Shown one piece after another: positions 9,046 to 18,201 of a stretch of 64,000 nt of DNA; the stretch's first letter is position 1, and every line of letters starts with the position of its first letter. The notes below the pieces were generated by a model. That model made no database searches and was not told where the DNA came from. It saw nothing but the letters and a program-made list of their open reading frames with translations. The stretch is from positions 1 to 64,000 of the forward strand of contig JABWCE010000005.1 of the NCBI GenBank assembly GCA_013359235.1, read 5' to 3'. A program made the translations under genes and the position numbers. The stretch comes from Bacteroidota bacterium. GTDB lineage: Bacteria; Bacteroidota; Bacteroidia; NS11-12g; UBA9320.

Positions 9046-10260
9046 TTAAGAAATATTGAATGAAGTCTTGTAAAAATTTAATAATTTTTTTACAACCGCT
9101 TTGTTTGAATATTCATCGTTTATCAGTTTTACAGCGTTTTGCTTTATAAAATCAAAACATTCGGTATGTTGAGAATGTTTTTTAAATATTTCGCAATATT
9201 CATCAACTGTATTTGCTATTAAAATATTTTTATCTTTTGTGTAATTTATGCCCTGAGCTCCTACCGTAGTAGCAATTACAAGTTTGCCGGCTGCCATTGC
9301 TTCGAGTATTTTTAGCCTAATTCCGCTTCCCGAAAGCAATGGAACAATATTTATACATTTGTCACTGATAAAATCTAATGCGTTTTCTATTTCGCCTTCA
9401 ATTACAATGCTTTCGGTTTGGTATTTTTTAAAAAAATCGGGCATATTTTTTCCTGCTATAAATAATTTATAACTACTATCAATTGTTTGAATTTTTTCCC
9501 ATACATTTTCTATAAACCATATTACTGCTTCGCGGTTGGGCATCCATTCAAGCGAACCCAAATGATATACATATTTTGGATTTGCTTTTACTCCTTTATA
9601 TTTTTCAAATTTTGAATCCTCTATGCCTGCTGGCGATACAAAAATCGGCTTTGTGCATCCTTCGTTTGTAAAAACATCAGCATCATCATTTGTTACAGGT
9701 ATAATGGCATCGTATAAATTCAATTGTGCTTTTTCATAATTTTTCAGACGCTTTGAAAGCAATTTCAAGTAAAGTTTTTTCAAACCATTTTTTTCGTTTC
9801 TACAAAGCCTTTCCCAAATTTGAAATTCAACATTGTGCTGCCTGAGAACTACGGGCGATTTTGAAAAATTTCTAATAGTTTTAAGATACATTGAGGCGTA
9901 AATGCCTTCAACTTGTATTATATCAAACTTTTCATTTGATAAAATATTTTCAAGCAATTTATCAAATTCAGAACTGTAAAATCTCTCAATATTGTATGAT
10001 TTTTTAGTTAATAGATTTAAAAATGCTTTTGAAATTTTAATATCGGTATTGATATTTAAATAGTGAAATTTACAATACTTGTTTAGCTCTTTTTTTGCAT
10101 CTTCTATATCAATTTTGTGTTTTACAGCATTTAAAGTAACGAATGTAACATCATTTTCCAGTTCACAAAAACCTTTTGTATAATTGTAAATGCCTATTGT
10201 TCCACCTTCGTTTAGCGGATATGGAACTCTGTTTGAAACTTGCAGTATTTTCAAATTCAA
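9046..10260 (-). CDS. Glycosyltransferase family 4-type protein
   Basis: 404 residues of the GT-B fold. The N-terminal half opens with ILQVSNRVPYPLNEGG, typical of nucleotide-sugar-dependent GT4 enzymes of Bacteroidota; the C-terminal donor-binding half has YHLGSLEWMPNREAV, and GSGIRLKILEAMAAGKLV with the conserved glutamate, followed by TTVGAQGI. No signal peptide or membrane span, so it probably works on the cytoplasmic face, perhaps on lipopolysaccharide core or surface glycan given its neighbours. The start is a TTG whose sequence TTGA overlaps the stop of the upstream permease gene; no ATG is available nearby. Acceptor and donor cannot be told from sequence. Confidence 0.88.
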   Translation of the reverse strand: MNLKILQVSNRVPYPLNEGGTIGIYNYTKGFCELENDVTFVTLNAVKHKIDIEDAKKELNKYCKFHYLNINTDIKISKAFLNLLTKKSYNIERFYSSEFDKLLENILSNEKFDIIQVEGIYASMYLKTIRNFSKSPVVLRQHNVEFQIWERLCRNEKNGLKKLYLKLLSKRLKNYEKAQLNLYDAIIPVTNDDADVFTNEGCTKPIFVSPAGIEDSKFEKYKGVKANPKYVYHLGSLEWMPNREAVIWFIENVWEKIQTIDSSYKLFIAGKNMPDFFKKYQTESIVIEGEIENALDFISDKCINIVPLLSGSGIRLKILEAMAAGKLVIATTVGAQGINYTKDKNILIANTVDEYCEIFKKHSQHTECFDFIKQNAVKLINDEYSNKAVVKKLLNFYKTSFNIS

Positions 10261-11828
10261 TTATTTTTTTTTCGTTCTATAAGTTTATCAATCCATTTAA
10301 TCGAAAAGCCTTTTTCAAATAATTTATCGTCTTTGTTTGCTTTATATGTTAAAAAGATTGCAAATGGCAAAATAATCAAAGTACTGAGCCAAACAGCAAC
10401 AAAAGTTGGTAAAACTTCGCCTTTTGCAAGTTTTTCGCCAATAAGATTAATTGAAAAGTATAAAATAAACAGAACTACCGAAATAACCATGGGCCAGCCA
10501 AAGCCACCGCGCCTGATAATAGCTCCCATTGGGGCTCCAATAAAAAACAGTAGAATACATGAAATTGCAAGACTAAATTTTTTATGAAGTTCAACTTCGT
10601 ATTTCAATTGGTTTTCTCTTTGTACCTGTACTTCTTTGTAGCTGGTTTCAATTATACTTAAGATATTTCGTGCAAAATGTTTAGAGTTTTCGAGTATCTC
10701 GGGTTTGTAATTTTTATTTGAATCCTTTTTAATTATTATTTTATTTTTTTCTTTTATAATTTCTGACAAGCCTTTTAAACGCTGGTCTTTTGGCGATGTA
10801 AGAATATCATCAGTATAATATGTTTTGCTGTATTGATTTTTCAATTCCTTAAAATCGCCAATTGTTTGGTAAAATTTAAGCTTTAATTTTTTATCGTCAA
10901 AAATGTATTTTGATGAGCTATCTAAATTTGTATGAAAATATGGAATTACATAAGAATAAGTAAGGCTGCGGCGGGCTTCAATAATTTTTAAAAGAGAGTC
11001 AATTTTAATTTTTAGCTCATTTACATTCATCATGCGGTAATCATCTTTAAAAAGTTCTTTTTTTGTTCGTTTAAATTGCAAATCTGTAAGGTCTATTGAT
11101 ATTTCCTGCGATTTAAACTGCATCACATTATGTTGGTAGTTTGAATAATAATCGGGGTTTTCGGTCATTTCCTGATATTTTACTCCATCGTATAATATCA
11201 ACGAAAGTACTTTTTCATCATTGCTCAATTTCATAATTCCGCTTTTGGCTATAACAATATTATTATTGCCTTTTACACTATTGTTAATGTATATAATAAT
11301 GTCTTCAATTGTTTGATTATCTTCATGTTTTTTTCCAATTTTTATTGCATAGCCTTGAATATCTCTAAAAAAAACTCCCTCTTTTATGTTGAAAGCGGGT
11401 TTTTTATTACTCACATCATACAGTAAGGCACCCCAATTAAGGTTTGCTTTAGGTATAAGAATATTTGAGGAATAGAAGGCAAATCCTGCTATTGTAAGTA
11501 TAATTACATACATTGGAACAAAAATTTTTATTAATGAAATTCCGGCTGATTTCATTGCTACAAGTTCGTAATGCTCGCCCAAATTTCCGAAAGCCATAAT
11601 TGACGATAACAAAACTGCAAGCGGCAATGCCAAAGGGATAAGGTGAATTGACGAATAACCTACAAACTCTAAAATAATATACCATTCAAGTCCTTTGCCA
11701 ATTAAATCGCCAATATACTTCCACAAAAACTGCAAAAGAAAAAGAAATAGTGATACAAAAAATGTAACAACAAATGGACCTGCAAATGTTTTAAAAATGA
11801 GAAAATGAATTTTTTTAATAATAACCAT
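10257..11828 (-). CDS. LptF/LptG (YjgP/YjgQ)-family permease
   Basis: 523 residues. Membrane component of the lipopolysaccharide exporter that pulls LPS from the inner membrane toward the periplasmic bridge. Three hydrophobic spans lie at the N-terminus (about 12-125), then a large soluble periplasmic region (about 130-430) with the beta-rich core IKEGVFFRDIQGYAIKIG, then three more spans from LAISCILLFFIGAPMGAIIRRGGFG onward. The GAPMGAIIRRGG motif is characteristic. It is one of the longer family members because of an inserted coiled region around 260-400. Two bases separate it from the upstream ABC ATPase gene. Confidence 0.9.
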   Translation of the reverse strand: MVIIKKIHFLIFKTFAGPFVVTFFVSLFLFLLQFLWKYIGDLIGKGLEWYIILEFVGYSSIHLIPLALPLAVLLSSIMAFGNLGEHYELVAMKSAGISLIKIFVPMYVIILTIAGFAFYSSNILIPKANLNWGALLYDVSNKKPAFNIKEGVFFRDIQGYAIKIGKKHEDNQTIEDIIIYINNSVKGNNNIVIAKSGIMKLSNDEKVLSLILYDGVKYQEMTENPDYYSNYQHNVMQFKSQEISIDLTDLQFKRTKKELFKDDYRMMNVNELKIKIDSLLKIIEARRSLTYSYVIPYFHTNLDSSSKYIFDDKKLKLKFYQTIGDFKELKNQYSKTYYTDDILTSPKDQRLKGLSEIIKEKNKIIIKKDSNKNYKPEILENSKHFARNILSIIETSYKEVQVQRENQLKYEVELHKKFSLAISCILLFFIGAPMGAIIRRGGFGWPMVISVVLFILYFSINLIGEKLAKGEVLPTFVAVWLSTLIILPFAIFLTYKANKDDKLFEKGFSIKWIDKLIERKKNN

Positions 11829-11830
11829 TG

Positions 11831-12454
11831 CTATTCCGATTTTTTGAGTGAACCATTTTCTATTTTATATTTTACAGTGCATAAAAAATCATATTCGCAT
11901 GTGTTGTTCGATGCTATAATTATAGTTTTAGTAGCCGAAAATTTTTGTAGAAGTTCGCGGTAAAGTTTTATGTTTTGCTCATCAAGGTTTGAGCATGGCT
12001 CGTCAAGAAACAAAACTTGGGTATCGGAAAAAATTGCCTGAATATTTTTAAATCTTTGTTTTAAGCCCGAAGAAAGTTGTTTGATAAATTTTGCTTTGTG
12101 TACAAGCAAATTACTTTGTTCTAAAATTTCGATATTAGAAAAATTGTTCAAACGTTTTTTAAAATTGAAATGTTGACTTAAATGTTCCTCTAATGTTAAA
12201 TGCTCAAATAAATCAATATATGGGGCAGAAATGGCAAAGTCGGGCATCAAATCTTCATCATTATTCCAAATTATTTTTCCTGAATTATAATACAAATATC
12301 CACAAAGTATTTTTATCAAAGTGCTTTTACCCGAACCATTAGCTCCTAAAAATACTAATGGTTTTGCACCATTTTCAATAAAAGAAACATTTTTTAAAAT
12401 GTGATTGTTCCCAAACTTTTTTGTAAGATTTTTTATTTCAATTGAAACAGACAA
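11831..12454 (-). CDS. Single-domain ABC transporter ATP-binding protein
   Basis: 207 residues. Walker A LGANGSGKSTLIKIL, signature LSSGLKQR and Walker B VLFLDEPCSNLDE are present. The H-loop position after Walker B reads IIIASNNTCEYDF, so the usual switch histidine appears to be replaced by asparagine. The start is TTG (no ATG in range), 7 bases after the lpxA stop. It lies between lpxA and an LptF/G-type permease, so it could energise lipid export, but LptB proteins normally keep the histidine and are longer (about 240 residues); a CcmA-like or orphan role is equally possible. Confidence 0.85.
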   Translation of the reverse strand: MSVSIEIKNLTKKFGNNHILKNVSFIENGAKPLVFLGANGSGKSTLIKILCGYLYYNSGKIIWNNDEDLMPDFAISAPYIDLFEHLTLEEHLSQHFNFKKRLNNFSNIEILEQSNLLVHKAKFIKQLSSGLKQRFKNIQAIFSDTQVLFLDEPCSNLDEQNIKLYRELLQKFSATKTIIIASNNTCEYDFLCTVKYKIENGSLKKSE

Positions 12455-12461
12455 ACTTTTT

Positions 12462-13244
12462 TTACTTGTTTAAAAAACCTTTCATTATACCTCTGTCAGA
12501 GTCTTTAATAAATGTTAAAATTTCATCTCTTTCTTTAGTTGCGGGCATTTCGGCTTCAATTTTTTTCAAAGCTGCAGTATTATTAAGACCTCTCAAATAT
12601 AAAATTCGATATATTTCTTGTATTTCGCCAATTTTTTCTGAAGTATAACCTCGTCTTCGCAACCCAATTGAATTTACACCTTCATAAGATAGTGGTTCTC
12701 TTGCAGCTTTTGAAAATGGAGGCACATCTTTGCGTACTAGCGAACCTCCCGATATCATAACATGATTTCCAATTTTGGCAAATTGGTGTACTGCGGTTAA
12801 TCCTCCTAAAATAGCCCATTCACCAATTTCTACATGTCCTGCAAGTTGCACAGCATTGGCAAGAATACAATTATCACCAATAATACAATCATGAGCCACA
12901 TGAACATAAGCCATTAACAGACAATTGCTGCCTACTACAGTTTTGCCCGAAAATTTTGTTCCCCTGTTTATTGTAACGCATTCTCTTATTATAGAGTTGT
13001 CGCCAACTACACATACGCTGTCTTCGCCATCAAATTTTAAATCTTGAGGTACTGCACTAATTACAGTTCCCGGGAAAATTTTAACATTTTTACCTATTCT
13101 TGCACCTTCCATAATTGTAACATTAGATGCTATCCATGTCCCTTCTTCAATTTCTACATTTTTGTGAATTGTTACAAATGGGTCAATCATTACATTGTTT
13201 GCAATTTTTGCCTCTGGACTAACGTATGCCAATGGTTGAATCAT
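12462..13244 (-). CDS. lpxA: UDP-N-acetylglucosamine acyltransferase LpxA
   Basis: 260 residues. First committed acylation of lipid A: transfers a 3-hydroxyacyl chain from ACP to UDP-GlcNAc in the cytoplasm. A left-handed beta-helix of hexapeptide repeats (IANNVMIDPF, IGKNVKIFPG, IGDNCILANA) occupies residues 1-190; the catalytic histidine lies in YVHVAHDCIIGDN. The C-terminal helical part (RRRGYTSEKIGEIQEIYR) is complete. ATG start 20 bases after the lpxC/fabZ stop; part of the lpxD-lpxC/fabZ-lpxA operon. Confidence 0.97.
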   Translation of the reverse strand: MIQPLAYVSPEAKIANNVMIDPFVTIHKNVEIEEGTWIASNVTIMEGARIGKNVKIFPGTVISAVPQDLKFDGEDSVCVVGDNSIIRECVTINRGTKFSGKTVVGSNCLLMAYVHVAHDCIIGDNCILANAVQLAGHVEIGEWAILGGLTAVHQFAKIGNHVMISGGSLVRKDVPPFSKAAREPLSYEGVNSIGLRRRGYTSEKIGEIQEIYRILYLRGLNNTAALKKIEAEMPATKERDEILTFIKDSDRGIMKGFLNK

Positions 13245-13264
13245 ATTTTTTAAATCAAATTTTG

Positions 13265-14680
13265 TTAAATTTCAGTTTTTTTTCGTGCAACCTGAGCCAT
13301 CATTTCTGCTTCGCAAACTATTTTGTTGCCAACAAATGCAGTACCTTTCATTTGGCACATGCCTCGGCGAATGGGAGCTATAAGTTCCATTTTTAAAATA
13401 AGTGTATCACCTGGTACAACTTTTTCTTTAAATTTTGCATAATCAATTTTTACAAAGTATGTCCCGAAATTTTCGGGGTCAGGTTCTTTGTTTAAAATTA
13501 AAACTCCTCCGGCTTGAGCAAGAGCTTCTATTTGCAATACACCGGGGAAAACAGCTTCGGTAGGAAAATGTCCCTGAAAAAAATACTGGTCGGCACTGAT
13601 GTTTTTTATAGCTACAACTTCATTTTCGTTTAGTTTTATTATTTTATCCACTAACAAAAATGGCCATTTATGTGGCAAAATTCTCTCAATATCTTTCGAA
13701 GTGTATATCGGTGGTTTTGATGGGTCGTAAACAGGCACATCAATTTTAAATTTATTTTCTTTTTTAGTTTTTTCTATTTGTTGCTTGATTTTTTTGGCAA
13801 ATTCAACATTTGCTTCGTGCCCGGGGCGGGCTGCCATAATCTGTGCTTTTATTGGCGTGCCAATTAATGCAAGGTCTCCAATCATATCAAGCAGTTTGTG
13901 GCGTGCAGGTTCGTTTATGAATCTTAGTTTTACATTATTCAAAATTCCCTCTTTTTTAACTTCTACTTTTGGTTTGTTAAACAACTTTGCAAGGTGTTCG
14001 AGTTCGCTATCATCAATAACTCTATCTACTATTACTATGGCATTATTTAAATCGCCGCCTTTTATTAAATTGTTTTTCAAAAGCATTTCGAGTTCGTGAA
14101 GAAAACAAAATGTACGGCAACTTGCAATTTGGTCTGCAAATTCGTTAATATTTGAAATTGAAGCATGTTGGCTACCAAGTACAGGCGAATTATAATCTAC
14201 CATTACAGTTAAACGATAGTCATTTAGTGGCATAGCAATCATTTCAACATGATTATTGTTGTCGCGATAAACTATATTTTCTTTTATTTCAAAATATTCG
14301 CGTTCGGCTTTTTGAATTTCAATACCTACTTCATTTATTTTTTTAACAAATTCTATAGAACTACCGTCCATTATAGGCATTTCAGGTGCATTTATTTGCA
14401 TTAGAATATTGTCTATTTCAAGACCTGCAAGTGCTGCAAGTACATGTTCTACTGTAGAAACTCTTGCTCCGTTTTGTTCAAGTGTGGTTCCACGCGATGT
14501 ATCTACAACCAAGTCGCAATCGGCTTTTATTGTAGGTTTTCCTGGCAAATCAATCCTTTGGAAAACGTAGCCGTGATTTTCGGGAGCTGGCAAAAATGTA
14601 ATGCTAACTTCGTTTCCGGTATGTAAACCGGTACCTTTTATTGTAAATTGTTTATTGATTGTAGTTTGAAATTTTTCCAT
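13265..14680 (-). CDS. lpxC: Bifunctional LpxC deacetylase / FabZ dehydratase fusion
   Basis: 471 residues. The N-terminal 300 residues are LpxC, the zinc deacetylase that commits UDP-acyl-GlcNAc to lipid A; zinc ligands are visible in STVEHVLAALAG (His) and ARHKLLDMIGDLAL (His, Asp), and the catalytic histidine in RPGHEANVEF. The C-terminal 150 residues are FabZ, the 3-hydroxyacyl-ACP dehydratase, with ILPHKWPFLLVDK (His) and FPGVLQIEALAQAGG (Glu). This fusion is a hallmark of Bacteroidota and joins the two enzymes that compete for hydroxyacyl-ACP flux. Its ATG overlaps the lpxD stop by one base (TAATG). Confidence 0.98.
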   Translation of the reverse strand: MEKFQTTINKQFTIKGTGLHTGNEVSITFLPAPENHGYVFQRIDLPGKPTIKADCDLVVDTSRGTTLEQNGARVSTVEHVLAALAGLEIDNILMQINAPEMPIMDGSSIEFVKKINEVGIEIQKAEREYFEIKENIVYRDNNNHVEMIAMPLNDYRLTVMVDYNSPVLGSQHASISNINEFADQIASCRTFCFLHELEMLLKNNLIKGGDLNNAIVIVDRVIDDSELEHLAKLFNKPKVEVKKEGILNNVKLRFINEPARHKLLDMIGDLALIGTPIKAQIMAARPGHEANVEFAKKIKQQIEKTKKENKFKIDVPVYDPSKPPIYTSKDIERILPHKWPFLLVDKIIKLNENEVVAIKNISADQYFFQGHFPTEAVFPGVLQIEALAQAGGVLILNKEPDPENFGTYFVKIDYAKFKEKVVPGDTLILKMELIAPIRRGMCQMKGTAFVGNKIVCEAEMMAQVARKKTEI

Positions 14681-15705
14681 TATTTTTCTCTAAACTTTTT
14701 CTCTAACTCATTTAATTTTTTATCCATTTCGGGCAGTTTTTTAAAAATAACCTGTGATTTAAAGGCATCTTTAAGGTGAATAGCCGGGCTACCTATCCAT
14801 TTGGTATTTTCTTCGGTTATTGATTTTGATATACCGCTTTGTGCCCCAATTTGTGTGCCTTTTGCAATATAAATATGACCTACAAACCCCACTTGACCAC
14901 CAACTACGCATCCCTCATCAATTTTTACTGAGCCTGAAATACCTGTTTGTGCAGCTATTACAGTATTTTTACCTATTTCAACATTGTGTGCAATGTGAAC
15001 CATATTATCAAGTTTTACTCCTTGTCTTATTATAGTGCTTCCCATAGTGGCTTTATCAATGGTTGCATTTGCTCCTATTTCTACATTGTCTTCAATTTCT
15101 ACATTTCCAATCTGTGGTATTTTTATATAAACACCATCATTTTGCCTTGCAAAACCAAAACCATCACTACCTATTACTGTTCCGCAATGTATTATACAAT
15201 TGTTTCCTATTTTACAATTTTCATAAACTTTCACACCGGCATATAGTATAGTGTTTTCGCCTATCTGACAATTATTTCCAATAAAAACATTTGGATATAT
15301 TTTAATGTTTTTTCCAAGTTTTACATTTTTGCCAAAAGACGAATATTCGCCTATGTACATAGTTTCGTCAGTATTTGTGTTTTCGCCAATTGAGGCTTGT
15401 GTTGATATGCCTTGAGGATGTGTTTGAGGGTTGAAATATTTTCCTAAAATTATGCAAAATGAAGTGTATGGGTCGTCAACTTTAATAAATGTTTTAAAAT
15501 TTAATTCAGGTAAAATTTGTGTTTTTGATACTAATATTACTGAAGCTTCTGTGCTTTTAAGGTGATGTTCGTATTTGGGGTTTGACAAAAAACTTATTGA
15601 ATTTTTTTGTCCCATGTCAATTTTAGAAACAGAATCAATAATTTGGTCTGAGTTGCCTATTAGTTCACCTTTTAACTCTTTACTTATTTGCCCTGCTGTA
15701 AGCAT
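14680..15705 (-). CDS. lpxD: UDP-3-O-acylglucosamine N-acyltransferase LpxD
   Basis: 341 residues. Adds the N-linked hydroxyacyl chain in lipid A synthesis. The N-terminal uridine-binding domain (ISFLSNPKYEHHL, residues 1-100) is followed by hexapeptide repeats (IGENTNTDET, LGKNIKIYPN, IGNNCIIHCG) forming the beta-helix; catalytic histidines lie in MVHIAHNVEIG. A short C-terminal helix with KKLPEMDKKLNELEKKF ends the protein. First gene of the lpxD-lpxC/fabZ-lpxA run, with a -7-like box 17-24 bases upstream. Confidence 0.97.
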   Translation of the reverse strand: MLTAGQISKELKGELIGNSDQIIDSVSKIDMGQKNSISFLSNPKYEHHLKSTEASVILVSKTQILPELNFKTFIKVDDPYTSFCIILGKYFNPQTHPQGISTQASIGENTNTDETMYIGEYSSFGKNVKLGKNIKIYPNVFIGNNCQIGENTILYAGVKVYENCKIGNNCIIHCGTVIGSDGFGFARQNDGVYIKIPQIGNVEIEDNVEIGANATIDKATMGSTIIRQGVKLDNMVHIAHNVEIGKNTVIAAQTGISGSVKIDEGCVVGGQVGFVGHIYIAKGTQIGAQSGISKSITEENTKWIGSPAIHLKDAFKSQVIFKKLPEMDKKLNELEKKFREK

Positions 15706-15721
15706 TAATTTTTTTAAGCAG

Positions 15722-15729
15722 CAAACTTA
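15722..15729 (-). promoter_or_regulatory. Candidate -7 box for the lpxD operon (TAAGTTTG)
   Basis: Minus-strand TAAGTTTG fits TAnnTTTG and lies 17 bases before the lpxD ATG. A properly spaced -33 TTG was not found. Confidence 0.35.
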
Positions 15730-15775
15730 ATGATTTTTATCAATTCTTTTTGTTCAACAAAACTAAAAATTGTGA

Positions 15776-16675
15776 TTAATTAGTTTTGAGAATTTCTTCG
15801 TACTTGTTTTTATAATATGGATTTAGCTGAACCAAAAGTTCATAAGCTTTGTTTTTTTGAGTTGGGGTTGCTTTGCCAAAAATTTTTACAAGTTCATTGC
15901 TTTTAGCCTCAAAAAACAAGAAAAGAGTAAATGAATTTGGATATAAGTTGTGGATAGTTTTAAGTTCGTTTAGTGCATCAAAAATTACTGTTCTGGCTTT
16001 GTCAATGTCTTTGCTCATAATATCCATACCTTTCAAATGATATAGATAAAGCGTACTGTGTATAGGTTTATACCTTTCGTCAATAAGGTTTTCTATCATA
16101 AAATACCTGTTAAAATTGTTTTTCCCATCTTTTATGCCCCAGCCAATTTCATTTATTGCAAGGTCTTTAATATTTTTTGCCTTTTTAAAATATGCACTTC
16201 CACCATCTTGTGAGTATGTATCGTAATCTAATCCTATAATAAGGTAAGAATAAAATGCCAAAAGGCTGGTAAGTTGGCTTGTATATGAATTTTCATTAAA
16301 ATCAAGTGGTAAATTTAGAGAATACTTAAATTCCCATCTATCTAAATGATGAAATAAAATTGTGTTGTAAGTTGTTCCATAAACTGGTCTGCTTGATTGT
16401 ATTTCAACATTTGCCGTGAAATTATCAGATTCAAGCGATTTGAGATTTAAAACAAAAATACAATCAATCTTCTCGTTAATCTGAATTCTGTCTTCGCTCC
16501 ATTTTTTATTGTTCAAAAAACTTGTAACGGCTATTTGCAGGTCTGCAATAAGTTGCTTATCCGGATTTGGCAACTCGTTGTATGTGATTTTTACAATTGC
16601 ATTCAAATCCTGTGATTTTGCAGGTATTGCACAAATACTTATCATTAATGAAATAAGTATTTTTATGATTTTCAT
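15776..16675 (-). CDS. DUF4835 family secreted protein
   Basis: About 299 residues from the ATG at 16675, which gives MKIIKILISLMISICAIPAKSQ, a clean signal peptide; an upstream ATG at 16699 would overlap coaBC. Family features: LNAIVKITYNELPNPDKQ, ALNLPL-like strand (FKYSLNLPLDFNEN), and ASY-type LLAFYSYLIIGLDYDTYSQDGG. DUF4835 proteins are widespread in Bacteroidota next to coaBC and are of unknown function; a link with envelope or T9SS biology has been suggested from context only. It starts one base after the coaBC stop. Confidence 0.8.
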   Translation of the reverse strand: MKIIKILISLMISICAIPAKSQDLNAIVKITYNELPNPDKQLIADLQIAVTSFLNNKKWSEDRIQINEKIDCIFVLNLKSLESDNFTANVEIQSSRPVYGTTYNTILFHHLDRWEFKYSLNLPLDFNENSYTSQLTSLLAFYSYLIIGLDYDTYSQDGGSAYFKKAKNIKDLAINEIGWGIKDGKNNFNRYFMIENLIDERYKPIHSTLYLYHLKGMDIMSKDIDKARTVIFDALNELKTIHNLYPNSFTLFLFFEAKSNELVKIFGKATPTQKNKAYELLVQLNPYYKNKYEEILKTN

Positions 16676-16676
16676 T

Positions 16677-17879
16677 TTATTTTTTAATAAGTTTGACAAT
16701 TTCGTTTGTTATTTCGTTTGCAATTTCGGTTTTGAGTTTTAAATCTGTTGTTTTTTTGTTCTTTTTTTTGTCTATAAAAGTTACTTTATTAAATTCAGAT
16801 TTAAAGCCGGCACCTTTGTCATTTAATGAATTTAGTATTATTAAATCAAGATTTTTGCTTTTAAGTTTATCTTCTGCATTTTTCAATTCGTTTTGGTCTT
16901 CTAATGCAAACCCAACAATTATCTGCCCTTTAGTTTTATTTTTTCCTAATTTTTTAATTATGTCTTCGGTTTTTACAAGTTTTATTGTTAAATCAGCATT
17001 ATTTTTCTTTATTTTTTTATCCAAAACTTCTTGTGGAGTGTAATCGGCAACAGCGGCTGCCATTACAATTACGTCAGCAGTTTTACTGTATTTTTCGCAT
17101 TGTTCGAGCATTTGTTTTGCCGAAATTACATCAATAACTTTAATATTTGATAAAATATTATGTTTTTCAATTGGTCCTGCTATCAAGGTTACATCTGCTC
17201 CGTAATCAAAAAAACAATTTGCAATTGCTACTCCCATTTTACCTGATGAATGATTGCTGATAAATCTTACAGAGTCAATTTTTTCCTGTGTAGGTCCGGC
17301 CGTTACCAGCACTTTTAAATTACTTGTTTTTTTTTTTTGAGAAAAAAAATTATCAATAAATTTTATAATATTTTCAGGTTCAGCCATACGCCCATCACCG
17401 TACAACCCACTTGCAAGTTCACCGTTTTCTACAGGTATAATTTTACATTTAAAACTTTTTAGTTTCTCAATATTTGCGGTTGTTGTGGGGTGTTTGTACA
17501 TATCCAAATCCATTGCCGGAGCTACCACCACAGGGCAATTTGCCGAAAGGTAAACTGCACATAACAAATTATCGCAAATCCCATTAGCCATTTTTGCGAT
17601 AGTGTTTGCCGATGCAGGTGCAATCAATAGCAAATCTGCCCATTTGGCTATTTCTACATGATTATTCCAATTGCCGGTTTCTTTATCAAATGTATCTGTT
17701 AATACAATGTTTTTACTAAGCGTTGATAGTGTAAGTGGTGTTATGAAATTTGTTGCACTTTTAGTCATTACAATCTTTACTTCACAGCCATTTTTAACAA
17801 GCAAACGAATTAAGAATGCAGCTTTGTAAGCAGCAATGCTGCCACTTATGCACAAAACTATTTTTTTATTTTGCAACAT
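16677..17879 (-). CDS. coaBC: Bifunctional phosphopantothenoylcysteine decarboxylase/ligase CoaBC
   Basis: About 400 residues. Two consecutive steps of coenzyme A synthesis. The N-terminal flavoprotein CoaC part has SGSIAAYKAAFLIRLL, the histidine-bearing NNHVEIAKWAD and PAMDLDMYKHPTT; the C-terminal CoaB ligase begins near VLVTAGPTQEKIDSVRFISN and has NHSSGKMGVAIA and the KKIKKNN loop. The ATG at 17879 is preferred over the GTG at 17882. It overlaps the end of rpoZ by 14 bases. Confidence 0.96.
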   Translation of the reverse strand: MLQNKKIVLCISGSIAAYKAAFLIRLLVKNGCEVKIVMTKSATNFITPLTLSTLSKNIVLTDTFDKETGNWNNHVEIAKWADLLLIAPASANTIAKMANGICDNLLCAVYLSANCPVVVAPAMDLDMYKHPTTTANIEKLKSFKCKIIPVENGELASGLYGDGRMAEPENIIKFIDNFFSQKKKTSNLKVLVTAGPTQEKIDSVRFISNHSSGKMGVAIANCFFDYGADVTLIAGPIEKHNILSNIKVIDVISAKQMLEQCEKYSKTADVIVMAAAVADYTPQEVLDKKIKKNNADLTIKLVKTEDIIKKLGKNKTKGQIIVGFALEDQNELKNAEDKLKSKNLDLIILNSLNDKGAGFKSEFNKVTFIDKKKNKKTTDLKLKTEIANEITNEIVKLIKK

Positions 17880-18195
17880 CACCCTTTGCAGGATTTCTGA
17901 AATAAATTTTTCCTTTTAAAAATTCGTCGGTAGCTGTTAATGTTGGTTTGGGTTGTTGCTCGAAATATGTAGCAATTTCAATTTGTTCTCTATTTTCAAA
18001 AATTTCTTCAAGATTGTCATTTTCGCCAATAAATTCGTCAAGTTTTTTGTGCATTTCTTCTTTTGATTGCACCGAAATTTGATTTGAACGTTTTGCTATG
18101 ATAACTGTAGATTCATAGAGATTACCTGTAACATTGTCTAATTGCCTTGTATCGCGGCAAATGGCTGTGTTTACAATTTTTTCTTCTTTTTTCAT
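17866..18195 (-). CDS. rpoZ: RNA polymerase omega subunit, Bacteroidota type
   Basis: 109 residues. Small subunit aiding RNA polymerase assembly. It matches the Bacteroidota RpoZ/Rpb6-like form rather than the enterobacterial one: NTAICRDTRQLDNVTGNLYESTVIIAKRSNQIS near residues 9-41, then an acidic stretch and a conserved tail ATDEFLKGKIYFRNP. Position between bamD and coaBC is the usual order in this phylum. ATG start 6 bases after the bamD stop. Confidence 0.85.
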   Translation of the reverse strand: MKKEEKIVNTAICRDTRQLDNVTGNLYESTVIIAKRSNQISVQSKEEMHKKLDEFIGENDNLEEIFENREQIEIATYFEQQPKPTLTATDEFLKGKIYFRNPAKGDVAK

Positions 18196-18201
18196 TTTAT
18201 T

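Noticed and set aside
14820-15251. Three overlapping plus-strand frames opposite lpxD
   Set aside because: Reverse reading of the hexapeptide-repeat coding sequence; low-complexity Tyr/Phe/Leu/Gln composition.
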